DNA of 32,795 nt from a bacterium CPR1. GTDB taxonomy: Bacteria; Vulcanimicrobiota; Xenobia; Xenobiales; QWHO01. The stretch spans positions 1-32,795 of the forward strand of contig QWHO01000127.1 in assembly GCA_021404945.1 (NCBI GenBank), written 5' to 3'. Below are positions 6,958 to 15,390 of the stretch, piece by piece. Under the pieces are notes generated by a model. The model was not told the DNA's origin, searched no databases, and worked only from the letters and a program-made list of their open reading frames with translations. Both the position numbers and the translations under genes were made by a program. Position 1 is the stretch's first letter, and each line of letters opens with the position of its first letter.

Positions 6958-8784
6958 CTAGAGCCGCTCCAACAATCTCTGGGCGGGCTCGAACCTCAGG
7001 CGGACAGCCTTCTCGGCTTCGCGCCGCGCATCGATGGGCTTGTTCAAGTTGAGATACACGACCGCCAGGTTATAGTGGGCCACCCCGGAGTTGGGCCGCA
7101 GCGCCAGGGCTTGCTTCAAGTCCGACAGAGCCCCTCCTGCATCGCCCAGGCCCAGGCGGGCTTGACCGCGACCCAGGTAAGCTCCAAAATCGCTCCGATC
7201 CAGCTCAAGTGCACGCGTATAGGCTTCCAACGCCTCTTGCCAGCGCCTTTCGCGCCCCTCCAGCTGTCCCAGCAGCCACCAGGTCAAGGGCGAGCCCGGA
7301 TCGTCACCCAGTTTCGCTTCCACTTCGGCCCGGGCAGCCTGGGGCCCCTGAGGGAAAGGGTCCGCCAGGGCGGGATTCACCCCGCGGTAAGCTGGCAGCC
7401 CCAGTGAGCTGGGCACGTAGAGAACCGCGACGTCGTCGAAGTAGACCAGTGACCAGAGTGGGTCTCTGGCCAGGCGGCCGGCCAACCAGGAATGGGCCTC
7501 GGATGGGTCGGTGTAGTGCAGGAGATAAGCACCGATCGAGTACTTACTGGCTACTTCCTCCTGACGGACCGGGTCTTGCAGCGCGTCCAGGTAGTCCTGC
7601 ATCAAACTGTCGGGGAAGGTGCTCGTCATGCCGTGAATCATGACCGGAGCCTCGCGAAACACCAGATAGCCACCCAGGTGGTAGCTGTTGAATACTGTCC
7701 CGGGCACACGGTGGGCGCGCAGGAACTCCAGGGCCCCTTCCGGGTAAAGCCGCCGGGGAATGTCCCGGCGATTCCAGTCTCCCTCGCCGGGCCCGAGCAG
7801 CAGGACTCCAAGCAAAGCGATGAGCGCCACCAGGTTGAGAGGCTTGCGATCGGGCAGGGAGGTGCCCCAGGCGTTCGCGACCAGGCCCGTGGTGGCAGAT
7901 CCAAACTCGCCGACGGCGCGAATGTGACGCGCCGCCGTAAAGAGCATCCCCAGGCAGGCCAGGAGGTGACCCGGACGAAACCGTCCCTGCCTCCAGGCCA
8001 CCACGAACCCCCCCAGCATGATCAGCACGAAGAGGCCCGGGGGACCGAGCCAGGATTCCAGGGGAATCGGAAGCCACTCGATATTGTTCTCCATCATGGC
8101 TTTGCGGGCGAAGGTCTTGTGAACATAGAAAAAGATCTCCCAGCCGCCCGGGCGGACCATCGCGCCCAGAGCCGCGGCCATCAGGGCATAAAAATACAGC
8201 CGGCGAAATTTCGAGCCAACCCAGATGGCTCCCAGCACCGCCAGTCCTGCCGCCAGACCCGCGTGAACGTTGGTCCAGAATGCGTAAACGCAAAACATCA
8301 AGGCGGGAAGAAAGACACGCTCACTGCGTTCCTGACGCAGCACGAGCCACGTTTGCAGAGCCAGCAACAGGTCGGAAACCAGGTGGGGGCGCAACATGAA
8401 TCGCCCCTGCACCATCCAGAGCTCCAGGGCCACCAGAAGGACCGTAGCCCAGGGGGCCAGCCCCACCAGACGACAGCCAAGGCAGAGCACCAGGGCCAGC
8501 AGTGCCAGCAACAAGGCTTTTGCCACCGCCAGCCCGGGTAAGCCAAAGTGTTGGTAGACCTGCCAGGTGGCCCAGGCAAAGCCCCACTCGTCGTTGAGCC
8601 AGTGGGGAGCCTCAAAGAGGTTCGAGCTGGCCAGAAAGGTCTCCTGATGAGGGATCGCTCCGGTGCTGGCGATCTCCCGGCCCATGCGTAGATCGAACCA
8701 GAGATCGTAATCCAGGGGGGGACCGAGCGTTCGCAGGAAAACGCAGGCCACCAGCAACCCGATCAAGAGCACTGGAAGGCGCAT
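6958..8784 (-). CDS. Multi-pass membrane protein with C-terminal TPR repeats (GT-C-like)
   Basis: A 608-residue protein. The N-terminal two-thirds holds roughly ten hydrophobic helices. The last hundred or so residues form about three tetratricopeptide repeats (for example WQEALEAYTRALELDRSDFGAYLGRGQARLGLGDAGGAL-type text, given here in part only). The lead DYDLWFDLRMGREIASTG followed by IPHQETF resembles the first periplasmic loop of GT-C (PMT/ArnT-like) lipid-linked glycosyltransferases, where acidic residues bind metal or substrate. This supports a role in envelope glycan or protein modification, but the exact activity is unknown. Start ATG 8784 was chosen because a signal-like hydrophobic helix follows it and GGAGA precedes it; longer forms would run through rplM. 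It is the first gene of a minus-strand run with asnB and a methyltransferase. Confidence 0.8.
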   Translation of the reverse strand: MRLPVLLIGLLVACVFLRTLGPPLDYDLWFDLRMGREIASTGAIPHQETFLASSNLFEAPHWLNDEWGFAWATWQVYQHFGLPGLAVAKALLLALLALVLCLGCRLVGLAPWATVLLVALELWMVQGRFMLRPHLVSDLLLALQTWLVLRQERSERVFLPALMFCVYAFWTNVHAGLAAGLAVLGAIWVGSKFRRLYFYALMAAALGAMVRPGGWEIFFYVHKTFARKAMMENNIEWLPIPLESWLGPPGLFVLIMLGGFVVAWRQGRFRPGHLLACLGMLFTAARHIRAVGEFGSATTGLVANAWGTSLPDRKPLNLVALIALLGVLLLGPGEGDWNRRDIPRRLYPEGALEFLRAHRVPGTVFNSYHLGGYLVFREAPVMIHGMTSTFPDSLMQDYLDALQDPVRQEEVASKYSIGAYLLHYTDPSEAHSWLAGRLARDPLWSLVYFDDVAVLYVPSSLGLPAYRGVNPALADPFPQGPQAARAEVEAKLGDDPGSPLTWWLLGQLEGRERRWQEALEAYTRALELDRSDFGAYLGRGQARLGLGDAGGALSDLKQALALRPNSGVAHYNLAVVYLNLNKPIDARREAEKAVRLRFEPAQRLLERL

Positions 8785-8827
8785 AAGATGGGGCTTCTCC
8801 GAATGACAAAGCCTTCCTGGTGCGCTG

Positions 8828-8856
8828 TTGACAGCCCGGGGGGCCTTTGCTAGAAT
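8828..8856 (+). promoter_or_regulatory. Sigma-70 type promoter of rplM-rpsI
   Basis: TTGACA at 8828-8833 and TAGAAT at 8851-8856 are separated by exactly 17 bp. This is a near-consensus housekeeping promoter, expected to start transcription near 8863, about 57 nt before the rplM ATG. Confidence 0.85.
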
Positions 8857-8919
8857 GGGCAGGCTTTTGACCAGGGCAGGTCTTTTACTTGCTCCCGGTC
8901 GATTCCCAGGAGGAACTCG

Positions 8920-9360
8920 ATGGATACCTACACCGTAAAGACAGAATCGGTGAAGAAAGATTGGTTCATTGTGGACGCCAACGGCCAGACCGTAGGGCGC
9001 CTGGCCACCCGCATCGCCGAAGTGCTGATCGGAAAGCACAAGCCCCAATTTTCGACCCACGCCGACGTGGGTGACTTCGTGGTGGTCATCAATGCCGAGA
9101 AAGTTCGTTTCACCGGCCGCAAGTGGAGCCAGAAGCTCTATCGCCGCCATACCAACGGTCGACCGGGCAGCCTGTTCGAAATTCAAGCTGACGAGATGCA
9201 CCGCAAGTTCCCCACCCGCGTGCTTGAGCTCGCAGTGAAGGGGATGCTCCCCAAGAACAAGCTGCGCACCCCGCGCATGAACAAGTTGAAGATCTACCCC
9301 GGAGCCGAGCACCCGCACAAGTCGCAGCAGCCCAAGGCTCTCGAGTATTCGAAAGGTTAG
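8920..9360 (+). CDS. rplM: 50S ribosomal protein L13
   Basis: Large-subunit ribosomal protein L13, which binds 23S rRNA early in assembly. The 146-residue length is typical. Conserved stretches include WFIVDANGQTVGRLATRIAE, then DFVVVINAEKVRFTGRK, and the C-terminal VKGMLPKNKLRTPRMNKLKIY region with its AEHPH motif. An AGGAGGA ribosome binding site (8908-8914) precedes the ATG. rpsI follows after 10 nt, the near-universal L13-S9 pair. It diverges from the membrane/TPR gene across a 135-bp promoter region. Confidence 0.98.
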   Translation: MDTYTVKTESVKKDWFIVDANGQTVGRLATRIAEVLIGKHKPQFSTHADVGDFVVVINAEKVRFTGRKWSQKLYRRHTNGRPGSLFEIQADEMHRKFPTRVLELAVKGMLPKNKLRTPRMNKLKIYPGAEHPHKSQQPKALEYSKG

Positions 9361-9370
9361 GAAGTAAATC

Positions 9371-9784
9371 GTGGCCAACCAGAAGTTCTCGATCGGCTCG
9401 ATCGTCTATGCTGCCACCGGGCGGCGCAAGCGCGCGGTAGCGCGGGTACGCCTGGTCCCCGGCGACGGCCGCATCATCGTCAACGAGCGCACGGTGGAGG
9501 ACTACTTCACCCGCGCCACCCAGCTGATGCTGATCCGCCAGCCCCTGGAGAGCACACAGACGTTGACCAAGTTCAACATCCTGGCTCGCGTGCACGGCGG
9601 CGGGGTCTCCGGTCAGGCCGGCGCCCTGCGGCACGGCATCTCGCGCGCCCTGGTGGTGTTCGACGAGAATCTGAAGCCCAATCTTCGCCAGGGGGGCTTC
9701 CTCACCCGCGACCCGCGCGAGAAAGAGCGCAAGAAGTACGGAAGAAAGCGCGCCCGGCGCGGCTTCCAGTGGACCAAGCGTTAA
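9371..9784 (+). CDS. rpsI: 30S ribosomal protein S9
   Basis: Small-subunit ribosomal protein S9. The start is GTG at 9371, with AGGAAG just upstream overlapping the end of rplM. The family signature YAATGRRKRAVARVRL is near the N-terminus, GGGVSGQAGALRHGISRALV is in the middle, and the basic tail ends in TKR, which contacts the P-site tRNA. The 137-residue length is normal. It is co-transcribed with rplM, and a strong terminator follows 11 bp after the stop. Confidence 0.98.
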   Translation: MANQKFSIGSIVYAATGRRKRAVARVRLVPGDGRIIVNERTVEDYFTRATQLMLIRQPLESTQTLTKFNILARVHGGGVSGQAGALRHGISRALVVFDENLKPNLRQGGFLTRDPREKERKKYGRKRARRGFQWTKR

Positions 9785-9795
9785 GCTGAGACGCG

Positions 9796-9826
9796 AAACG
9801 GCCCTGCAAAAGGGCCGTTTTTCTTT
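9796..9826 (+). terminator. Rho-independent terminator after rpsI
   Basis: A perfect 10-bp stem AAACGGCCCT (9796-9805) / AGGGCCGTTT (9811-9820) has a GCAAA loop and is followed by TTCTTT. It ends the rplM-rpsI transcript before the NAD(P)HX repair gene. Confidence 0.95.
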
Positions 9827-9844
9827 GGTCGCGAAGGCCCGGCC

Positions 9845-11335
9845 ATGCGCGTGGTCACCGGCCAGGAAATGGCCCAGATCGATCGTCACACCATCACCGA
9901 GCTGGGCCTTCCGGGGCTGGTCTTGATGGAGAACGCAGGGCGAGCGGTCTATCGTGCCGCCCGGCGCGAGTGGCCTAGAGCTCGCACCTTCAGCATCGTG
10001 TGTGGTCCGGGAAACAACGGGGGGGATGGCTTTGTGCTGGCCCGCACCTTGCTGCAAAACGGTTTGCTCCCGCGCGTGGCCTTGCTCGGCGATCCGGGGC
10101 GTCTGACCGGGGATGCCCTGGCGCACTACGAGCTGCTCTGGAAGTTCGGCTGTCCGGTTGAAACGCTGACCGACTCTGCCTGGCTGGCCGAAGGAGAGGT
10201 GGTGGTGGACGCTCTGTTCGGCACCGGCCTGGCCCGACCGCTCGAGGGGCTGGCCCTTCGAGCCGTGGAGGCCTGCCAGGGGCGGCCGGTCCTGGCCATC
10301 GACATCCCCTCGGGCATCTGCTCGCGCACCGGCCAGATCCTGGGAGCGGCCGTGCAGGCTCAGCTGACGGTGACCATGGGCCTGCCCAAGCGCGGCCTTC
10401 TGCTCCACCCGGGCGCCGCCCACACGGGCCGGCTCGTGGTGGCCGAGATCGGTTTCCCCCCGGCTCTTCTGAGCCAGGCAGGCCAGGGGGAACAGCTGGA
10501 ACAAGCCCAGATTCGCTCCTGGCTACCGGCTCGCGAACCGACCTCGCACAAAGGCAGCTGCGGACATGCCCTGCTCGTGGCCGGGTCGGATCGCTATCCC
10601 GGGGCTGCTTTCCTGGCCACGGAGGGGGCTCTGCGGGCGGGTGCCGGCCTGGTCACCCTGGCGAGCGCCCCCGAAGTGCGAGCCAGGCTTGCCTCCAGGC
10701 TCTCCTCGCCCCTGTCTGTGCCCCTTTCGGGCCCCCGCCTTGGCCCCCACGACCGCGACACCTTGCTGGCCCAAAGGGCCTCAGCCTACCTGATCGGTTG
10801 TGGGCTCGATCTCGAGCCCGGGGCCGAACAGCTTGTACGCGAGCTGGCTCAAAGCTGGCAGCCTCTGGTGCTGGACGCCGGGGCCTTGCGCGTGGTGGCC
10901 GGCCACGGTCCGCTGGGGGAGGGGCGGGTGCTCACCCCCCATCCGGGCGAAATGGCGAGCCTGCTCGAACGTCCCGTAGCCGAGCTGGAGACCGATCGGA
11001 TCGAAAGCGCCCTGGAGTGTGCCCGGCGCTATCAGTGCATGGTGGTCTTCAAGGGAGCCCCGACCGTGATCGCCGACCAGGGTCAATTCTGGGTGAATCC
11101 CACCGGCACCAGCGTGCTGAGCCAGGGGGGCACGGGGGACGTGCTGGCCGGCCTGATCACCGGGCTGCTGGCCCAGGGGCTGGATTGCCAGCGGGCCGCC
11201 TGCTGTGGTGTCTACCTGCACGGGCTGGCCGCTCGCCTGGCTGGCCGCCAGATCGGCCCGCGCGGGGTTTACGCCGACGAAATCGCCGCCCGCTTGCCCT
11301 GGGCTCTGCGCAAGATACTCAGAGCCAGGACATGA
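9845..11335 (+). CDS. nnr: Bifunctional NAD(P)H-hydrate epimerase / ADP-dependent NAD(P)H-hydrate dehydratase
   Basis: A metabolite-repair enzyme that epimerises damaged NAD(P)HX and then dehydrates it back to NAD(P)H using ADP. The N-terminal YjeF_N epimerase domain carries GPGNNGGDG at residues 54-62 and a VLAIDIPSG motif near 155. The C-terminal ribokinase-like dehydratase domain starts around 225 and contains TPHPGEMASLL and the SQGGTGDVLAGL nucleotide-binding motif near the C-terminus. The 496-residue two-domain fusion is the usual bacterial architecture. It begins just after the rpsI terminator and ends convergently, overlapping the PilT-like gene by 17 bp. Confidence 0.96.
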   Translation: MRVVTGQEMAQIDRHTITELGLPGLVLMENAGRAVYRAARREWPRARTFSIVCGPGNNGGDGFVLARTLLQNGLLPRVALLGDPGRLTGDALAHYELLWKFGCPVETLTDSAWLAEGEVVVDALFGTGLARPLEGLALRAVEACQGRPVLAIDIPSGICSRTGQILGAAVQAQLTVTMGLPKRGLLLHPGAAHTGRLVVAEIGFPPALLSQAGQGEQLEQAQIRSWLPAREPTSHKGSCGHALLVAGSDRYPGAAFLATEGALRAGAGLVTLASAPEVRARLASRLSSPLSVPLSGPRLGPHDRDTLLAQRASAYLIGCGLDLEPGAEQLVRELAQSWQPLVLDAGALRVVAGHGPLGEGRVLTPHPGEMASLLERPVAELETDRIESALECARRYQCMVVFKGAPTVIADQGQFWVNPTGTSVLSQGGTGDVLAGLITGLLAQGLDCQRAACCGVYLHGLAARLAGRQIGPRGVYADEIAARLPWALRKILRART

Positions 11336-12431
11336 GGGGCGAGTCGTCGTCCATGAGGATGCTTGGAGTCGAGGCCTGAGACAGGGCCATCTCCGGCTGC
11401 TCTTCCATCACCGTCAGCTCGCTAGGATCGTCGAGCAGCTTGCTGGCCTCCTCGCGACTGACCAGGCCCACATCCACCATGCGCGACAGATGGCGACCCA
11501 GCGTCTGCATGTTCCCCTGGCGCATGGCCTCGTGCAGGCTGGAGGTCTCGCCCCTTCCGATTCCATCGGCCACTTCCTCGTTGCACTCGAGGATCTCAAA
11601 GGCGGGGAGCTTGCCTCGGCCATCGGCCCGGGGGACCAGGTACTGGCAGACGACCAGCTTCAAGACCCTGGAAAAGAGGCGCAGCATCCGGTTGTCATTG
11701 TTGTTGTAGAAAACTTCCACAATCTGATCTACAGCCCGCACTGCCGAGGGGGCGTCCAGCATGGCCAGCACCAGGTGCCCCCCGGCGGCAGCCTGGATGA
11801 CCACCTCCACCGTGTCCGGGTCGGGCAGCTCGCCCACAGCCAGAATGTCCGGGTCCTGCAGCACGGCCTGGCGAATCCCGTGGACATAAGTCTCGGTATC
11901 CACCCCGACTTCCCGCTGCACCACGGTGGCTTTCTTACTCTCGTGCCAGAACTGGATGGGGGATTCCAGGGTCACCACCCGCACCCGCTGCTGCTCGTTG
12001 AGGTGCGAGATCAGCGAGGCGAACGAGTTGATCTTTCCGCAACGCGGGCGTCCTACCAGGAGGATCAGCCCCTGACGCTGGTCGAGCAACTGCTCCAGGA
12101 CGCTGCCGGAAAGACCGAGTTGAGCAAAGCCGACCTCCATCCCCCGGGCCAGGGCCAGCAGATGCTCCTGATTGAGAACCTGCGAAAGCAGAGCCTGACA
12201 TTCACGGGGAGAAATGGCGTGCTCGCCAACCGGAACCAGCTCATGGTTGATGCGCAGCATCGGGAACGATCCCCCGTTGAGGTGCAGGAAGGTTCCCCGA
12301 TGCTTGACCATGACCGAAAGCAACTGTTCCAGGCTGAAACTCAGCTTGGGCTTGCCACTCTTCTCGGCCAATCCCTCTACGGCAGCCGTCAGTCGCTGCA
12401 GGGTGGCATTCAACTGCTCGTCGAAACTCAA
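11319..12431 (-). CDS. PilT-like secretion ATPase homologue with degenerate active site
   Basis: This aligns along its length with the twitching-motility retraction ATPase PilT, but key residues differ. The Walker A, encoded at about 12030-12053, reads GRPRCGKI: the Gly and Lys remain but the essential Ser/Thr after Lys is Ile. The Asp box TIEDPIE reads TLESPIQ, and the His box region (ATLHTNSA in PilT) reads AMLDAPSA. The Walker B-like VGEL keeps its Glu. I infer that it binds nucleotide poorly and acts as a regulatory or structural partner rather than a motor. TTG 12431, 10 nt after the rpoZ stop with GAGGG upstream, is preferred; an ATG at 12479 would overlap rpoZ. The protein is about 370 residues. 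It forms an operon with rpoZ. No other pilus gene is in the window. Confidence 0.8.
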   Translation of the reverse strand: MSFDEQLNATLQRLTAAVEGLAEKSGKPKLSFSLEQLLSVMVKHRGTFLHLNGGSFPMLRINHELVPVGEHAISPRECQALLSQVLNQEHLLALARGMEVGFAQLGLSGSVLEQLLDQRQGLILLVGRPRCGKINSFASLISHLNEQQRVRVVTLESPIQFWHESKKATVVQREVGVDTETYVHGIRQAVLQDPDILAVGELPDPDTVEVVIQAAAGGHLVLAMLDAPSAVRAVDQIVEVFYNNNDNRMLRLFSRVLKLVVCQYLVPRADGRGKLPAFEILECNEEVADGIGRGETSSLHEAMRQGNMQTLGRHLSRMVDVGLVSREEASKLLDDPSELTVMEEQPEMALSQASTPSILMDDDSPLMSWL

Positions 12432-12441
12432 AACCGATCCC

Positions 12442-12765
12442 TCAGTTGATGTCGGCTTCCAGCTCTTCCTCTTCGGCACCCGAGTCAGGGTCGGCGCTCA
12501 GGACCCGCGAGAGCGTGTCCTGTCCGTCCAGGTTGAGGTGGGGGAAGAAATCGTCGTCCTCGTTCACCCCGCGGGTGACCGAGATCTTTCCTGCCGCAAT
12601 CTCCCACAGAGCCTGGCTGACCGACTTGCGGGCGTTGGTCTCGGCCAGCACCGGGCTCCCGTCGTTCAACTGCCGCGCCCGCTTGAGAGCCAGCGTCACC
12701 AGCGCAAACTTGTTGTCCAGGGCTTCATTGCTCAGCAGCAGGTCGAGATTGGGTTCTACCAGCAT
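12442..12765 (-). CDS. rpoZ: RNA polymerase omega subunit
   Basis: The small accessory subunit that chaperones beta-prime in RNA polymerase. The omega signature DNKFALVTLALKRARQLN is near residues 17-34 and NARKSVSQALWEIAAGKI near 45-62. The 107-residue length is slightly long because of an acidic tail (EEEELEAD). The ATG at 12765 is preceded by GGAGG. It is the first gene of a minus-strand pair with the PilT-like ATPase and diverges from ftsK across 111 bp that must hold both promoters; I see no clear -35/-10 pair there. Confidence 0.88.
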   Translation of the reverse strand: MLVEPNLDLLLSNEALDNKFALVTLALKRARQLNDGSPVLAETNARKSVSQALWEIAAGKISVTRGVNEDDDFFPHLNLDGQDTLSRVLSADPDSGAEEEELEADIN

Positions 12766-12876
12766 CGGGGATCCTCCAGGGACGTTTGGGATTTACGAAC
12801 CAGCGAGGATACGCCGCGCCGAGTCGAGATTCCTGCAGGAAGGAGGGTATTCAAGCTTGATAGAAATTCTTTCGCC

Positions 12877-15327
12877 ATGCCATCTCAGCCACTGGAGAAC
12901 CCGATCGGGGAGACCCGGCCCAAGCGCCGCTCAAACCTGCAAGGGTGCGACAAGCCGAGCCGAAAGGCACGCCGGCGTCCCCAGGCTCCGGCAGTCTCGG
13001 TCAGCTCCCCTTCGGTAGCCGCGCCCGCGGCCGGCCTCGGCCTGTTGCTGGTGGGAGTGCCCTTCCTGACCATCTGCCTGGCCGCCCCGCACGTGACCGG
13101 AGCCGTTGGTCTGGCCGTCTCGGCCACTCTACACGCGGCCTTCGGCCGTTCGGCCTGGCTCCTGCCCTGGCTGGGGCTGGGCTGGAGCCTGCGCCTGTTG
13201 GCCCCGGGACTTCTCAAGGGAATGCAGGTGGGTTGGCCGGCTCTGCTGCTCTGGCTCGACCTCACCCTGCTGGCCCAGCGCATGGGGGGACAGGGGGGAC
13301 AGCTCGGCTACGGGCTCGACCTGCTGCTGGTGCGAGCCCTGGGACCGGCCGGCTCCTGGATCGTCGGGGGCGCCGGGCTGGCCGCAGGCCTGCTCATGGT
13401 CTGCCAGATTCCGCTCTCGGACGTGGGCCGCGTGCTGGCCGCGGGGGCGCGCCACCTGGGGCGGGCAGGTTGGAGGGTGCTGCGCACGGTGGGGAGCATG
13501 CTGGCCAGCCTCCACCCCGGACCCTGGGCCGAGGAGCCTTCCACCGAGGGCCAACCAGCCGTGGAGGTCTCCGAGGAGGCCCGACCCCTGACCGTCTGGG
13601 AGACCACGCCAGGATCCCCTGCCATCAGCGAGGAGGCTTATGAGACCGCAGTGGAGCCCAGCCTGCTCCCGGAGGAGGTCTTCAGTGATGAGGTCGATCT
13701 CATCCCCTCGGAAGAGGCCAGCTATCATCCCGAGCCGTCCTTGAGCCAGGAGCCGGAGCTTTTGCCAGAGCCGACTGAAGAGGCTCCTCAGCCTTCTCCC
13801 CCGACCGCAGAAGAGAAGCCGGCCCCCAGGCCACCGCGCCCGGCACCCATTCAGAACGGCGTTCTCGAAGATCCTGACGGCCAGTTGCGGCTCTTTCCGG
13901 GTCCGCCCCGCCTGCCGACGGCCACCTACAAACTGCCTCCCCTGTCCTTGCTCGACTCGCCCCCGGCCCAGGCGCGACGTCGTCCCGAGGAGGACAAGTC
14001 CCAGATCCTCATCGACACCCTGCAAAGCTTTGGCGTGGAAGCCCGGGTCATCCACACCGTGCGCGGTCCAACCGTCACCCGCTACGAGCTGCAGCCTGCC
14101 CGGGGCGTCAAGGTGAACCGCTTCACGGCCCTGACCAACGATATCGCGCTGGCCCTGGCGGCCACTGCAGTGCGCATCGAGGCCCCCATCCCGGGCAAGG
14201 CCGCCATCGGCATCGAGATCCCCAACCGCTCCACCGACCTGGTGGTGCTGCGCGACATCCTGTCAGCTCAGGTCTTCAGTAAGTCCAACGGGCTCACGCT
14301 GGGGCTCGGCCTTGATTTGACCGGACAGCCGGCCGTCACCGACCTGCAAAAGATGCCCCACCTGCTCGTAGCCGGCACCACCGGTTCGGGCAAATCGGTC
14401 TGCATCAACACGCTCATCTTGAGCCTGCTCTATCGCTTCACCCCGCGCCAGCTTCAAATGCTGATGATCGATCCCAAGCAGGTCGAGCTATCCATCTATG
14501 AGGGGCTTCCTCACCTGGTGGGCTTCTCCAACCAGAAACCGGGCCAGATCGTGGTCGACCCGAAGAAGGCCGCCCTCACCCTCAACCAGGTGGTGGAGCT
14601 GATGGAGCAGCGCTACGCCACCTTTGCCGCCCTGCGGGTGCGCAACCTGGCCGAGTTCAACTCCAAGGCACCCGAGCCGCTGCCCTGGGTGGTGGTGATC
14701 ATCGACGAGCTGGCTGACCTGATGATGGTGGCCTCTAAATCGGTCGAGACCAGCATCTGCCGGCTGGCCCAGAAGGCCCGAGCGGCCGGCATTCACGTGG
14801 TGGTGGCCACCCAGCGGCCGTCCACCGACGTGATCACCGGACTGATCAAGGTCAACATCCCCTCCCGCATCGCCTTCGCCGTCACCTCTCAGGTCGACTC
14901 GCGGGTCATTCTGGATACCGGTGGGGCCGAGCAACTTCTGGGCAAGGGCGACATGCTGTTCTTGCCGGTGGAGGCATCCGACCCGCGCCGCCTCCAGGGC
15001 GCTTACGTCTCCAACGACGAGATTCAACGGGTGGTCGAGTTCTGGAAAGCCCAGGCCCACCCGGAGAACCTGATCGAGCTGGCCATCAACGAAAACGCCG
15101 GCCTGGAGGCCGAGGAAGAGGGCGGGGGCGATGAGGACGACGCCCTGCTCCAGCAGGCCCTGGAGGTGGTGCTGCGCACCCAGCAGGCTTCGGCCTCCAT
15201 GCTCCAGACCGAGCTCAAGGTGGGCTACGCGCGCGCTCGACGAATCCTCACCTTGATGGAGCGCAAGGGCTGGGTCGGCCCGGCCGAGGGCAGCAAGCCG
15301 CGCAAGATTCTCTACAGCGGCGGCTGA
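12877..15327 (+). CDS. ftsK: DNA translocase FtsK/SpoIIIE
   Basis: A septal DNA pump that clears and resolves chromosome ends during division. In the 816-residue protein, about four hydrophobic helices lie at residues 45-180. A Glu/Pro-rich linker of about 150 residues (roughly 205-345) follows, then the alpha/beta motor with Walker A GTTGSGKS at 500-507 and VVVIIDELADLMM as Walker B. The C-terminal gamma winged helix (LQTELKVGYARARRILTLMERKGWVG in part) recognises KOPS-type sequences. ATG 12877 was chosen because the longer open frame runs antisense through rpoZ. Its ribosome binding site is poor: an AGGAGG at 12841-12846 is too far upstream. Confidence 0.95.
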   Translation: MPSQPLENPIGETRPKRRSNLQGCDKPSRKARRRPQAPAVSVSSPSVAAPAAGLGLLLVGVPFLTICLAAPHVTGAVGLAVSATLHAAFGRSAWLLPWLGLGWSLRLLAPGLLKGMQVGWPALLLWLDLTLLAQRMGGQGGQLGYGLDLLLVRALGPAGSWIVGGAGLAAGLLMVCQIPLSDVGRVLAAGARHLGRAGWRVLRTVGSMLASLHPGPWAEEPSTEGQPAVEVSEEARPLTVWETTPGSPAISEEAYETAVEPSLLPEEVFSDEVDLIPSEEASYHPEPSLSQEPELLPEPTEEAPQPSPPTAEEKPAPRPPRPAPIQNGVLEDPDGQLRLFPGPPRLPTATYKLPPLSLLDSPPAQARRRPEEDKSQILIDTLQSFGVEARVIHTVRGPTVTRYELQPARGVKVNRFTALTNDIALALAATAVRIEAPIPGKAAIGIEIPNRSTDLVVLRDILSAQVFSKSNGLTLGLGLDLTGQPAVTDLQKMPHLLVAGTTGSGKSVCINTLILSLLYRFTPRQLQMLMIDPKQVELSIYEGLPHLVGFSNQKPGQIVVDPKKAALTLNQVVELMEQRYATFAALRVRNLAEFNSKAPEPLPWVVVIIDELADLMMVASKSVETSICRLAQKARAAGIHVVVATQRPSTDVITGLIKVNIPSRIAFAVTSQVDSRVILDTGGAEQLLGKGDMLFLPVEASDPRRLQGAYVSNDEIQRVVEFWKAQAHPENLIELAINENAGLEAEEEGGGDEDDALLQQALEVVLRTQQASASMLQTELKVGYARARRILTLMERKGWVGPAEGSKPRKILYSGG

Positions 15328-15390
15328 CAGGAATCACGCCCGGTTTAGGGAACTCGCCCTCCTCATGTTGTCTGGAGTGAGGTATTCGTA

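Noticed and set aside
5677-7407. Long plus-strand open frame opposite asnB
   Set aside because: It is antisense to a clear asparagine synthetase with intact motifs; the translation matches no family and is a GC-driven shadow frame.
8785-9378. Extension of the membrane/TPR gene across rplM
   Set aside because: This part of the frame is antisense to rplM. A signal-like helix and ribosome binding site mark the start at 8784.
12214-12876. Upstream extension of ftsK to a much longer protein
   Set aside because: The extension is antisense to rpoZ and the PilT-like gene; the FtsK membrane domain fits a start at 12877.
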